A stretch of DNA of 12,468 nt from JBFJVD01 sp041624375. Lineage in GTDB: Bacteria > Chloroflexota > Anaerolineae > Anaerolineales > E44-bin32. Where the stretch lies: NCBI GenBank assembly GCA_041624375.1, contig JBFJVD010000069.1, positions 1 through 12,468 on the forward strand. The letters are read 5' to 3'. The notes beneath the pieces are model-generated. The model did not search any database and was not told the origin of the DNA. It worked only from the letters and a program-made list of their open reading frames with translations. Made by a program: the position numbers and the translations under genes. Of the stretch, positions 1 to 7,830 are shown piece by piece. Positions within the stretch are counted from its first letter, which is position 1; each line of letters opens with the position of its first letter.

Positions 1-329
1 ACCGGCCGCTGGCCACCTTTCAGCGGATCGCCAAGCTGGCCGGCAGCGACCTGATCTTCTTCGGCCATACGCATCTTCCCTATCAGAAGAAGGTGAACGG
101 CACGCGCTTCGTCAACACCGGCTCCGTTGGCAAGCCCAAGGACGGCGACCCGCGCGCCGGCTATGTGATCGCCCACCTTGGCCTGCGGACGCGCATCACA
201 TTCAGAAGGGTGCCCTACGAAGTCGCTGCGGCAGCGGACGCTGTGCGCAGCTCCGGACTGCCGGATACCTTCGCCGATCTGCTGGAGAGCGGCGGCCGGA
301 TGCCGGCACCCGATCGAGCCCTAGAATGA
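1..329 (+). CDS. Metallophosphoesterase, YfcE/MJ0936 type (5' truncated by window edge)
   Basis: Only the last ~108 residues are present; the frame is open from base 3 and ends at TGA 327-329. Visible are LIFFGHTHLPY (residues 17-27 of the fragment), whose GHTH supplies the last metal-binding histidines of the calcineurin-like fold, and then RFVNTGSVGKPKDGDPRAGY. The NxGSVGxPRDGDPRAxY pattern is typical of the YfcE/MJ0936 phosphodiesterase subfamily. These enzymes are cytoplasmic, usually Mn2+-dependent phosphodiesterases whose physiological substrate is often unknown. The N-terminal D-x-H and GDxVD metal sites lie outside the window. phoU starts 13 nt after the stop, so the two are probably co-transcribed. 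Family assignment is firm; substrate is unknown. Confidence 0.88.
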   Translation, partial: RPLATFQRIAKLAGSDLIFFGHTHLPYQKKVNGTRFVNTGSVGKPKDGDPRAGYVIAHLGLRTRITFRRVPYEVAAAADAVRSSGLPDTFADLLESGGRMPAPDRALE

Positions 330-335
330 AGGAGG
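329..335 (+). promoter_or_regulatory. Shine-Dalgarno of phoU
   Basis: AAGGAGG lies 7 nt before ATG 343 and overlaps the last base of the upstream stop codon. It is a near-perfect ribosome binding site and fixes the phoU start. Confidence 0.8.
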
Positions 336-342
336 CTCCGCG

Positions 343-1053
343 ATGACCACCAGCCCCCGCCAAATCCTTGACCTTGAGCTGAATCAGATTCGGGACCGTG
401 TCCTGCGCATGGGCGAACTGCTCGACCGCGCCATCCGTCGAGCCATGCGGGCTGTCGAGACGCATGATCATGATCTTGCCCGGCAGGTTGTTGAAGACGA
501 TGTAGAGATCAACGAGCTACGCTTCGAGATCGAAGCCGCCTGCACCGGGCTGATTGCCACCCAGCAGCCGGCCGCCGGCGACCTGCGCCAGGTCATCGCG
601 GCCATGAACATCATCCTCGACCTCGAGCGCATGGCCGACCATGCCGCCGGGATCGCCAAGGCTGTGCTCCGCATGGGGAAGTCTGTTCCCCAGCGCATCC
701 CCGACGGGCTCGATCGGCTCGCCGAACTCGCAGTGGACATGCTGCGCCGAGCCATGCAGGCTTACAGCCAGAGCAATACGGACGTGGCCTATGCGATCGC
801 CGCGGAAGACGACCTCGTCGATGAGCAGTACCGCCGGTTATTCCGCGAGCTGCTGGAGAGCATGATCAAGCAGCGGGAAGCCGCCGAGAGCGATCTCTAT
901 CTGATGTTCGCCGGTCACAATCTCGAGCGGATCGCCGATCGGGCGACAAACATCGCCGAGCGCGTGGTCTTTATGGCCAGCGGTGAGCTGGAGGAGCTGA
1001 ACATCTCCGGCGGGCTGGAAGACGGACCTGGCGAGGAGCGTCTCGCCGGCTGA
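343..1053 (+). CDS. phoU: Phosphate transport system regulatory protein PhoU
   Basis: A 236-aa protein, the usual PhoU length, made of two similar three-helix bundles. Each repeat carries the family's acidic metal-binding signature: DLERMADHAAGIAK (residues 93-106; E95, D99) and NLERIADRATNIAERVV (193-209; E195, D199). PhoU is a cytoplasmic protein that binds metal clusters and links the Pst phosphate ABC transporter to the PhoR sensor kinase, repressing the Pho response when phosphate is ample. The C-terminal tail after residue ~212 (SGELEELNISGG and onward) is acidic and probably disordered. No pst, phoR or phoB gene is visible; the only partner here is the upstream phosphoesterase. The start is set by a strong SD. 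A GC hairpin with a T-run follows, so transcription probably ends after phoU. Confidence 0.95.
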   Translation: MTTSPRQILDLELNQIRDRVLRMGELLDRAIRRAMRAVETHDHDLARQVVEDDVEINELRFEIEAACTGLIATQQPAAGDLRQVIAAMNIILDLERMADHAAGIAKAVLRMGKSVPQRIPDGLDRLAELAVDMLRRAMQAYSQSNTDVAYAIAAEDDLVDEQYRRLFRELLESMIKQREAAESDLYLMFAGHNLERIADRATNIAERVVFMASGELEELNISGGLEDGPGEERLAG

Positions 1054-1096
1054 GCGCACCCTATCCGTTCTGACACCAAACGAGGCTGAGTCCTCC

Positions 1097-1144
1097 CGAG
1101 GCGGCGCCCCGGAGCCGCCTCGCTCGCGGCCCGCCGCGGGTTTT
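1097..1144 (+). terminator. Tandem hairpin intrinsic terminator after phoU
   Basis: Two adjacent GC-rich hairpins. The first pairs CGAGGCGGC (1097-1105) with GCCGCCTCG (1114-1122), a 9-bp perfect stem with an 8-nt loop. The second pairs CTCGCGG (1123-1129) with CCGCGGG (1134-1140), 7 bp with one G-T pair and loop CCCG, and runs straight into TTTT (1141-1144). This is a classic Rho-independent signal about 45-90 nt after the phoU stop. Confidence 0.75.
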
Positions 1145-1219
1145 CCTGCCGGCATCCGATCACCCGGCGAGAAACGAAGGGTCGCCCGCCCCCCGCCCAA
1201 CTGTCAACCAGCCGTCAGA

Positions 1220-1250
1220 TTGTGAGGATTGTCGCGATGATATAATCGCG
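1220..1250 (+). promoter_or_regulatory. Extended -10 promoter of the Ca2+-ATPase gene, with palindrome over the -10
   Basis: A perfect TATAAT (1241-1246) is preceded by TGA (1238-1240), giving an extended -10. A weak -35 candidate TTGTGA (1220-1225) is 15 nt upstream. The -10 sits inside a perfect inverted repeat, CGCGAT (1233-1238) and ATCGCG (1245-1250), a plausible operator. The expected transcript start near 1252 leaves a ~50-nt leader before GTG 1303. Confidence 0.6.
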
Positions 1251-1302
1251 GCGCCCCAGCCGGCAGACGTCGGCAATCCTTCATGGAGCAAATTAGGAAA
1301 AC

Positions 1303-4146
1303 GTGGTTACCAAAGAACAAGCAGATACCTCGACAAGCTCGCCATCGCTCCGGACGCTTGCGAAGAACGGCTGGCACACGTTCACCGCTTCGGACGCGGC
1401 CGAAGTGCTGGCGACATCGCTCGACTCCGGGCTGACTCCAGAGGTCGCAGCCGGCCGGTTGAAGCAGTATGGACCCAACGAACTCGCCGAAGCCCCGCGG
1501 CCCGGCTTCTGGAGCATGGTCTTCGCGCAATTCAACAACTTCATTGTCCTGATCCTGATCGCCGCGGCGGTGATCTCGGCGCTGCTGGGCGATTACGTCG
1601 AGGCGATCGCGATCCTCGCCATCGTCGTCCTGAACGCCTTCCTGGGTGTGATCCAGGAACGGCGGGCCGAGGAGGCGCTGGCCGCGCTGCGCAAGCTGGC
1701 CGCCCCCGACGCGCAGGTGATCCGGGGTGGCCATCGCGAAACAGTGCCGGCGCGCCTGCTGGTCCCCGGCGATGTGGTTTTGCTCGAGGCTGGCAACTAT
1801 GTGCCCGCCGACCTACGCCTTGCGGAAACGGTCAACCTGCGCATCGACGAGGCTGCCCTCACCGGGGAATCGGTGCCGGTGCAGAAAGAGTCGGCGGTCA
1901 CCCTGGGCGCCGATATTCCGCTCGGCGATCAAGAGAACATGGCTTCGATGGGCACCCTGGTCACCTACGGGCGCGGCAAAGGGATTATTGTCGGCACGGG
2001 TATGGCCACCCAGATCGGCCGGATCGCCACCATGCTCCAATCGGTGGAGCAGGAAGACACGCCGCTCCAGCGGCGCCTTGATCAGCTCGGCAAGATGCTC
2101 GGCTACGCCGCGCTCTCCGTTTGTGGCCTTGTGTTTGCCGTCGGCTGGGTGCGCGGCTTTGAGCCGCTCGAGATGTTCCTGGTGGCGGTCAGCCTGGCGG
2201 TGGCCGCCGTGCCGGAAGGCCTGCCGGCGGTGGTGACGATCACGCTGGCGCTGGGCATGCGCGAAATGATCCAGCGCAACGCGCTCATCCGGCGGCTCTC
2301 GTCGGTCGAGACTCTGGGCTCGACGACCGTCATCTGCTCCGACAAGACGGGCACCCTCACGCAGAACCAGATGACGGTGACCCGCATCTGGGTCGACGGC
2401 GTGCTGGTGGAGGTCACCGGTCCGAGTCAGGCGCCGGAAGGCAAGTTCCTGATCGACGGCAATCCGATCGATCTCATGGACTACCCGGCGGTGACCACCT
2501 CGCTCTGGGTGTCGGTGCTGGACAACGACGCGGTGCTCGAGGAGCTGGAGGGCGACCTCGGCGACGGCGCCCAGCCGCACGCGCTGCGGCTGGTCGGCGA
2601 TCCCACTGAAACGGCGTTGATGGTGGCGGCGGCCAAAGCGGGCGCCTGGCGGGCGCCGCTCGAGCAGGCCTACCCGCGCATCGATGAGATCCCGTTCGAC
2701 TCCGCCCGCAAGCGGATGACCACCGTGCACAAGATCGTTGAGCCACAGCCGGAAGATGTGAGCCCGTTCTACGATGCCAGCCAGCGCGAATGGGAAGTGG
2801 CGGCCACCAAGGGCGCCCCGGATGTGATCCTCGATCTCTGCACCCAATACCAGACGATTGACGACCGAACGGTCGCTCTCACCCCGCAGATGCGCGAGCA
2901 GATCCTGGCGGCAAACGAGGCGCTCGCCCGGGATGCGTTGCGCGTTCTGGCGGTTGCCTATCGGGTGGAGCCCGATGTGCCCGACGAAGCCTCGCCGGAA
3001 ACCGTCGAGAAGGACCTCATCTTTATCGGGCTGATCGGGATGATCGATCCGCCGCGACCGGAGGTCAAGCCGGCCATCGAGAAGGCGCGGCGCGCCGGCA
3101 TTCGCACGGTGATGATCACGGGCGACTACCCGGACACGGCGCGCGCCATCGCCGGACAGATCGGCCTGTTGCAGGAAGGCCATGCGGTGGCTACCGGTCG
3201 CGAGCTGGACGCAATGGATGACGAGACCCTGAGAGAGCGGGTTCTCACGACCGATGTCTTCGCGCGCGTTTCACCCGAGCACAAGATGCGGATCGTCGAT
3301 GCCCTGAAGCAGAATCGCCACATCGTGGCCATGACCGGCGACGGGGTAAACGACGCGCCGGCGCTGAAGCGCTCCGACATCGGCATTGCCATGGGCATCA
3401 CCGGCACCGACGTGGCCAAGGAGACGGCCGACATGGTGCTCACCGACGACAACTATGTGAGCATCGTCAGCGCCGTCGAGCAGGGCCGGGTGATCTACGC
3501 CAACATCCGCAAGTTCGTCTTCTACCTGCTGTCTTCGAACGTCGCCGAGATCGCAGTGATCTTCCTGGCCATCCTGGCGGGCCTGCCCTCGCCGCTGACG
3601 CCGATCCAGCTGCTCTGGCTTAACCTGGCCACTGACGGAGCACCCGCGCTAGCACTCGGCCTGGAGAAGGGCGATCCTGACACGATGGAGCAGCCGCCCC
3701 GTCCGGCGGACGAGCCGGTCATCAACCGTCTGATGCGCATCCACATTGGCGTACAGACCGTCGCCAAGACCGCTGTGACCCTGTTCGCATACGTCGTCGG
3801 CCTGCAGCTCTACCCGGATGCCATTGAAATCGCGAAGACGATGGCCTTCGCCACGATCACCCTCTCCGAGCTGCTGCGGGCGTTCACCTCGCGCTCGGAA
3901 CGCTACCCCCTGCACAAGATCGGGATCTTCAGCAATCCATACATGTTCGGCGCCGTGGCGCTTTCGCTGGTGCTCTCGGTGGCGGTGATCTACATCCCGT
4001 TCCTGCAGCCTATATTCGATACCGCGCCGCTGACGCTCCAGCAGTGGGAGATCATCCTGCCGCTGCTCACCGTGCCGGCCATTGTCCACGAGCTCACCAA
4101 GTGGTTCCTGGCCCGGCGCAGCCAAACGGAGCTTGCCCCAGCGTAG
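1303..4146 (+). CDS. P2A-type cation-transporting ATPase, SERCA-like Ca2+ pump
   Basis: A 947-aa P-type ATPase exporting Ca2+ across the cytoplasmic membrane. Order: N-terminal cation-ATPase domain; M1-M2 (~76-117); actuator with TGES (187-190); M3-M4 (~265-315) with PEGLP (304-308); phosphorylation loop ICSDKTGTLT with the aspartyl-phosphate residue D347; nucleotide domain with KGAPD (503-507); DPPR (582-585); hinge MTGDGVNDAP (677-686); M5-M10 (~738-935). The Ca2+ ligands of SERCA are all matched: site II by E305 (SERCA E309), N774 (N796) and D778 (D800); site I by N746 (N768), E749 (E771), T777 (T799) and E856 (E908). PMCA-type pumps lack the E771 equivalent, so a two-site SERCA-like pump is favoured. 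The start is GTG with AGGA 5 nt upstream; ATG 1283 is out of frame. It has its own promoter and terminator. Confidence 0.95.
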   Translation: MVTKEQADTSTSSPSLRTLAKNGWHTFTASDAAEVLATSLDSGLTPEVAAGRLKQYGPNELAEAPRPGFWSMVFAQFNNFIVLILIAAAVISALLGDYVEAIAILAIVVLNAFLGVIQERRAEEALAALRKLAAPDAQVIRGGHRETVPARLLVPGDVVLLEAGNYVPADLRLAETVNLRIDEAALTGESVPVQKESAVTLGADIPLGDQENMASMGTLVTYGRGKGIIVGTGMATQIGRIATMLQSVEQEDTPLQRRLDQLGKMLGYAALSVCGLVFAVGWVRGFEPLEMFLVAVSLAVAAVPEGLPAVVTITLALGMREMIQRNALIRRLSSVETLGSTTVICSDKTGTLTQNQMTVTRIWVDGVLVEVTGPSQAPEGKFLIDGNPIDLMDYPAVTTSLWVSVLDNDAVLEELEGDLGDGAQPHALRLVGDPTETALMVAAAKAGAWRAPLEQAYPRIDEIPFDSARKRMTTVHKIVEPQPEDVSPFYDASQREWEVAATKGAPDVILDLCTQYQTIDDRTVALTPQMREQILAANEALARDALRVLAVAYRVEPDVPDEASPETVEKDLIFIGLIGMIDPPRPEVKPAIEKARRAGIRTVMITGDYPDTARAIAGQIGLLQEGHAVATGRELDAMDDETLRERVLTTDVFARVSPEHKMRIVDALKQNRHIVAMTGDGVNDAPALKRSDIGIAMGITGTDVAKETADMVLTDDNYVSIVSAVEQGRVIYANIRKFVFYLLSSNVAEIAVIFLAILAGLPSPLTPIQLLWLNLATDGAPALALGLEKGDPDTMEQPPRPADEPVINRLMRIHIGVQTVAKTAVTLFAYVVGLQLYPDAIEIAKTMAFATITLSELLRAFTSRSERYPLHKIGIFSNPYMFGAVALSLVLSVAVIYIPFLQPIFDTAPLTLQQWEIILPLLTVPAIVHELTKWFLARRSQTELAPA

Positions 4147-4160
4147 GCCATCCCGCCGTC

Positions 4161-4210
4161 GGCTCGTCGAAACGAGAGCCCCCGCCAGTCGTCGCACTTG
4201 GCGGGGGTTT
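4161..4210. terminator. Convergent terminator between the Ca2+-ATPase and thiolase genes
   Basis: A perfect 9-bp stem, CCCCCGCCA (4179-4187) with TGGCGGGGG (4199-4207), 11-nt loop, is followed by TTT on the + strand. Further G-T and A-T pairs extend it outward (GAG 4176-4178 with TTT 4208-4210). A smaller hairpin, CTCGT (4163-4167) with ACGAG (4172-4176), precedes it. It lies between two convergent genes, 14 nt after one stop and 22 nt from the other, and could serve both. Confidence 0.7.
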
Positions 4211-4231
4211 GCTGTCTGTAGGGAGCGTTGC

Positions 4232-5380
4232 TCAAAGGCGCTCGACCACCATTGCGGTCGCCATGCCATGGCCGATGCACATCGTCTGCAGCCCGTAGCG
4301 TCCGTCGGCCCGCTCGAGTTCATCGATCAACTTGGTCATGAGCACCGCGCCGGTCGCGCCGAGCGGGTGGCCGTGGGCGATCGCCCCGCCGTCGGGGTTC
4401 ACGATTTCCATGTCCGGCTGCAGTGCACGCTGCCAGGCGAGGACCACCGAGGCAAAGGCCTCATTGATCTCGATGACGTCGAGGTCCTCCAGCCGCAGCC
4501 CGGTTCGCTCGAGCGCTGCTTTCGTCGCCGGGATCGGCCCCTCGAGCATGAGCTCGGGGTCGGAACCGACAACGACCCGCGCCGCCAGACGGGCGCGCGG
4601 CTTCAGCCGGTGGGCGCTTAGCGCCCGATCGGAGGCCAACAACAGCGCGGCGGCGCCGTCGCTGATCTGGCTGCTGTTGCCTGCGGTAATCACCCCGCCT
4701 TCCTTGAACACCGGCGGCAGCTCCGCCATCTTTTGTCGGTCGGGCTCGAGCCGGACGCCCTCATCCTCAGTCACCCAGCCGGGCTGCCCCGAGCCGTTCG
4801 GGATCGGCACCGGCTCGATCTGGTCCGCGATGCGGCCGTCGCCGATCGCCGCCGCCGCGCGCAGATGACTCTGGTAGGCAAAGTCGTCCAGTTCGTTGCG
4901 GGTGAGCTTCCACTTCTCGGCGAGCATCTCGGCACTCACCCCCTGATGCACCAAGCGGTAAGGGAAGTCGCTGGGCCAGGTTTCTGGGTAATCGGCGCCG
5001 ATCGGCTGGTGCGACATCATTTCGATGCCGCCGGCGATCACCAGGTCCATATCCCCGGCGAGGATGGCCTGGGCGGCAAAGTGGACCGCCTGCTGCCCGG
5101 AGCCGCACATGCGGTTCAGCTGCAGCCCGGGGACCGAGACGGGAAACCCGGCTTTGAGCGCCGCCAGCCGGCCGATGTTGGCGCCCTGATCGCCGATGGG
5201 GGTCACACAGCCGAGCAGCACGTCTTCGACCTGGGCGGCCTCAATCTCCGCCCGCCGCACGAGGGCTCGCAGCACAAGCGCCGCCAGATCGATCGGCGCC
5301 ACCGGGTAGAGCGCGCCGCGCTCCAGCTTGCCGATGCCGATCGGCGTTCGCACTGCGTCAATGATGTACACTTCGGTCAC
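4232..5380 (-). CDS. Thiolase (acetyl-CoA C-acyltransferase family)
   Basis: A 382-aa cytoplasmic thiolase, the normal length for the homotetrameric family. It catalyses reversible thiolysis of 3-oxoacyl-CoA (or condensation of two acetyl-CoA). Catalytic features, numbered from GTG 5380: nucleophile C92 in LNRMCGSGQQAV; NEAFA loop; H338 in AHGHPLGATGA; C368 in CIGHGMATA. The string VPGLQLNRMCGSGQQAVHFAAQ and the region around MLAEKWKLTRNELDDFAYQSH resemble degradative thiolases (FadA/FadI/FadA5 style) more than PhaA, but sequence alone does not fix the chain-length preference. Start choice: the longer reading frame begins at GTG 5395, but AGGAAGGA (5387-5394 on the minus strand) sits just before GTG 5380, and the protein from there begins TEVYIIDAVRTP, as thiolases do. 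It is divergent from the hydrolase gene, 66 nt apart. Confidence 0.93.
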   Translation of the reverse strand: MTEVYIIDAVRTPIGIGKLERGALYPVAPIDLAALVLRALVRRAEIEAAQVEDVLLGCVTPIGDQGANIGRLAALKAGFPVSVPGLQLNRMCGSGQQAVHFAAQAILAGDMDLVIAGGIEMMSHQPIGADYPETWPSDFPYRLVHQGVSAEMLAEKWKLTRNELDDFAYQSHLRAAAAIGDGRIADQIEPVPIPNGSGQPGWVTEDEGVRLEPDRQKMAELPPVFKEGGVITAGNSSQISDGAAALLLASDRALSAHRLKPRARLAARVVVGSDPELMLEGPIPATKAALERTGLRLEDLDVIEINEAFASVVLAWQRALQPDMEIVNPDGGAIAHGHPLGATGAVLMTKLIDELERADGRYGLQTMCIGHGMATAMVVERL

Positions 5381-5446
5381 GAGATCCTTCCTCACAAGCC
5401 GTCAAGGTTGTTCCTTCTTCTGGTCAGGCAGCAACTTCGAGGTGCA

Positions 5447-6466
5447 ATGCAGATCCGAAATGCAAGGCCCTTTTCCCTCTCCGGCCGTCTCAGCTACCGG
5501 ATGCGCAGCATTGCACATCTGCTGTGGGCCACCGGTTGGGTGTCGCTTCGGCGCCTGATTGCTGGTCCCAGCGTAGCAGGTTGGGGTTCATCTTTCGAGA
5601 TCGCAAATCACTTCTTGTGGATGCAGAACGACCATGCTTTTGACCGGGCGCAGATCGAGGATGGGCGTGAATACCTGAACTGCCTGGTGTTCTACGCCTC
5701 AGCCCTCGACGTCGTCACGTGGGAAGCCGTTCGCGCCCCTGCTGAAGGGGTCTGGTTCCGCCCACCCGATCCCCTTCGCGAGCGGGTGATCCTCTACTTC
5801 CACGGCGGAGGCTATGCCTACTTCCCTGATTCTTACGCCGGCTACCTGGCCAGCATAGCCCAGTATACGCGCATCTCGCTGTTTGCCCTGGATTATCCAC
5901 TCGTTCCCGAACATCCCTTCCCGGCGCAACTCGAATCGGCGCTGAGGGCGTACGACTGGTTGCTCGCTGAGGGAATCGCTCCGGCCGCCATCACACTGAT
6001 GGGCGATTCGGCCGGAGGGAACCTGACACTCACCCTGCTGTTGAAACTGCGAGACCTGGGCCGCCCGCTGCCGGGCTCGGCCGTTCCGATCTGTCCGTGG
6101 ACCGATGTTGGCAACTCGGGGGCGAGCCTGGAGGCCAACGAGCGGTTCGATTGGGCTCAGAAGCGGATGGCCGAAACGTGGGCCGGGTGGTACACGGATG
6201 GGAGAAGCCCGGAGGAGCCGCTCATCTCGCCAGTCCATGCCGATTTGCGCGGACTGCCGCCGATCTATATCCAGGCGGGGGGCAAGGAGATCCTGATCGA
6301 CATGATCCGCGCCTTTCACGCGCGCGCTACGGATCAGGGTGTCGATGTCAAACTTGACGTCTGGGAATCGATGAACCACAATTTTCAGGCGTATGTGGAT
6401 CTTCTCGAAGAGGCCAGGTCGGCGCTGACTCAGATTTCGAACTTCATCCATTCAACAGCGGATTGA
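5447..6466 (+). CDS. Alpha/beta hydrolase, HSL (hormone-sensitive-lipase-like) family esterase
   Basis: A 339-aa carboxylesterase-type protein with no signal peptide, probably cytoplasmic. The HSL oxyanion-hole motif FHGGGY is at 118-123, the nucleophile elbow GDSAGG at 186-191 (S188), and the catalytic histidine H311 lies in ESMNHNFQAY. The acid region reads IQAGGKEILIDM (275-286): the position that is Asp in AFEST-type HSL esterases is Lys280, leaving E281 or D285 as the likely acid. The N-terminal ~90 residues form the variable cap. The frame is open far upstream over the antisense thiolase gene, but that part is shadow. ATG 5447 has GAGGTG 2 nt before it and was chosen; ATG 5501 (321 aa) is the alternative. 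The next gene begins 86 nt downstream. Substrate is unknown. Confidence 0.88.
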   Translation: MQIRNARPFSLSGRLSYRMRSIAHLLWATGWVSLRRLIAGPSVAGWGSSFEIANHFLWMQNDHAFDRAQIEDGREYLNCLVFYASALDVVTWEAVRAPAEGVWFRPPDPLRERVILYFHGGGYAYFPDSYAGYLASIAQYTRISLFALDYPLVPEHPFPAQLESALRAYDWLLAEGIAPAAITLMGDSAGGNLTLTLLLKLRDLGRPLPGSAVPICPWTDVGNSGASLEANERFDWAQKRMAETWAGWYTDGRSPEEPLISPVHADLRGLPPIYIQAGGKEILIDMIRAFHARATDQGVDVKLDVWESMNHNFQAYVDLLEEARSALTQISNFIHSTAD

Positions 6467-6552
6467 CCCGCATAGCCGATTGTGCATCTGGGCATGCAAG
6501 ATCATCCTACGTTCGCTTGGATCCGACGTCACCATCAGAGAAAGGACCGCAT

Positions 6553-7782
6553 GTGCCGGAGCATGTAGATACGATCGTCGTTGGGGGAGGCCAGGCCGGG
6601 CTCTCGGTCAGCTACCATCTCAAGCAGCGGGGCCTTGAACATGTGGTCTTCGAGCAGGCGGAGCGGGTGGCTGAGGTCTGGCGCAGCCGGTGGGACTCCT
6701 TTACGCTGATCACCCCCAACTGGATGATCCGCCTGCCGGGTGCGGAGTATCAAGGCGATGAGCCCGATGGCTTCATGCCCCGGGACGAGCTGGTCGCCTA
6801 TATTGAGGACTACGTCGCGGGCTTTGATCCGCCACTTCGTTTCGGGTACAAGGTGACATCGGTCGAACCTGCCGAAGCCGGCTACCGGGTGCGCACCAAT
6901 CAGGGTGAATTCAGTACAGCGAATGTGGTCATCGCCACCGGGATGTTTCAGGCTCCACGCCTCCCTGCTTTCAGCCGCAACCTGTCCCCGGACATTCGCC
7001 AGCTTCATTCCAGCGAGTATCGAAATCCGCAAGCGCTGCCGGACGGCGCCGTGCTTGTCGTGGGCTCCGCCCAATCTGGCTGCCAGATCGCTGAAGAACT
7101 CTACCAGAGCGGGCGCAAGGTCTATCTTTCCGTGAGCGGCGCAGGTCGCATACCCCGCCGCTATCGTGGCAAAGACGCCACGCGCTGGTCGGAAGAACTC
7201 GGGATCGCGAACAGGACGGTGGATCAACTTCCATCACCGAAAGCCAAGTTCGGTGCAAGTCTGCATGCTTCGGGAAAGGATGGCGGCCATTCGATTAACC
7301 TGCATCAGTTCGCGCGGGATGGGGTCGTGCTCTTGGGGCACATCCAGGACGTGCAGGGCCGGCGGATCGCATTAGTCCCCGACTTGAAGGAGAATCTGGC
7401 GAAGGCGGACAACATCGAAGCCGATTTTGTGAAGCTGGTTGACAGGTACATCGAGAGCCAAGGGCTGGATCTTCCACCGGATCCGCAGCCTCAACTGGCA
7501 GACGGGTATGAGGCGGATGAGATCCTCGAACTGGATCTGGAAGCCGCCGGCATCCAGAGCGTGATCTGGGCCACGGGTTACAGCTTTGATTTCAGCCTGG
7601 TGAAGCTTCCTGTCTTTGATGAAGATGGTTTCCCAGTTCAGCAGCGCGGGGTCAGCGAGTTTCCAGGGCTGTACTTCGTGGGGCTACCCTTCTTGCACAC
7701 CATTAAGTCCGGGCTGCTCGCCGGCGTCGGCGACGACGCGGCCCATGTGGTGTCCACGATCGCCGAACGCAGGAAGACTTGA
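6553..7782 (+). CDS. Flavin-dependent monooxygenase / FAD-NAD(P)H oxidoreductase (CzcO-like)
   Basis: A 409-aa class-B-type flavoprotein monooxygenase or related oxidoreductase, cytoplasmic. From GTG 6553 it begins PEHVDTIVVGGGQAGLSVSY, with the FAD dinucleotide motif GGGQAG at 11-16. A second Rossmann motif GSAQSG at 171-176 binds NAD(P)H. Between them lies an FMO/BVMO-like fingerprint, DIRQLHSSEYRNP (147-159). A C-terminal IWATGYSFDF corresponds to the ATGY segment of FMO-like enzymes, and GLYFVGLPF precedes the C-terminal helix. Such enzymes oxygenate ketones, amines or sulfides; the substrate cannot be read. Start: AGAAAGGA lies ~6 nt before GTG 6553. The longer frame from TTG 6463 adds 30 residues with no family similarity and touches the previous stop. 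Likely in an operon with the preceding esterase and following membrane protein. Confidence 0.87.
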   Translation: MPEHVDTIVVGGGQAGLSVSYHLKQRGLEHVVFEQAERVAEVWRSRWDSFTLITPNWMIRLPGAEYQGDEPDGFMPRDELVAYIEDYVAGFDPPLRFGYKVTSVEPAEAGYRVRTNQGEFSTANVVIATGMFQAPRLPAFSRNLSPDIRQLHSSEYRNPQALPDGAVLVVGSAQSGCQIAEELYQSGRKVYLSVSGAGRIPRRYRGKDATRWSEELGIANRTVDQLPSPKAKFGASLHASGKDGGHSINLHQFARDGVVLLGHIQDVQGRRIALVPDLKENLAKADNIEADFVKLVDRYIESQGLDLPPDPQPQLADGYEADEILELDLEAAGIQSVIWATGYSFDFSLVKLPVFDEDGFPVQQRGVSEFPGLYFVGLPFLHTIKSGLLAGVGDDAAHVVSTIAERRKT

Positions 7783-7830
7783 TCCGTTTCGAACTTTGCC
7801 CCGAACACGCTGCTTTCGTTGGGATGTGAG

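Noticed and set aside
1813..3183. 456-aa antisense frame inside the Ca2+-ATPase gene
   Set aside because: Opposite an unmistakable P-type ATPase; His/Arg-rich low-complexity composition typical of GC-rich shadow frames.
4733..5446. Long upstream extension of the hydrolase frame (would give 577 aa)
   Set aside because: It is the antisense of the thiolase gene; the sequence has no family similarity and the HSL protein is full length from 5447.
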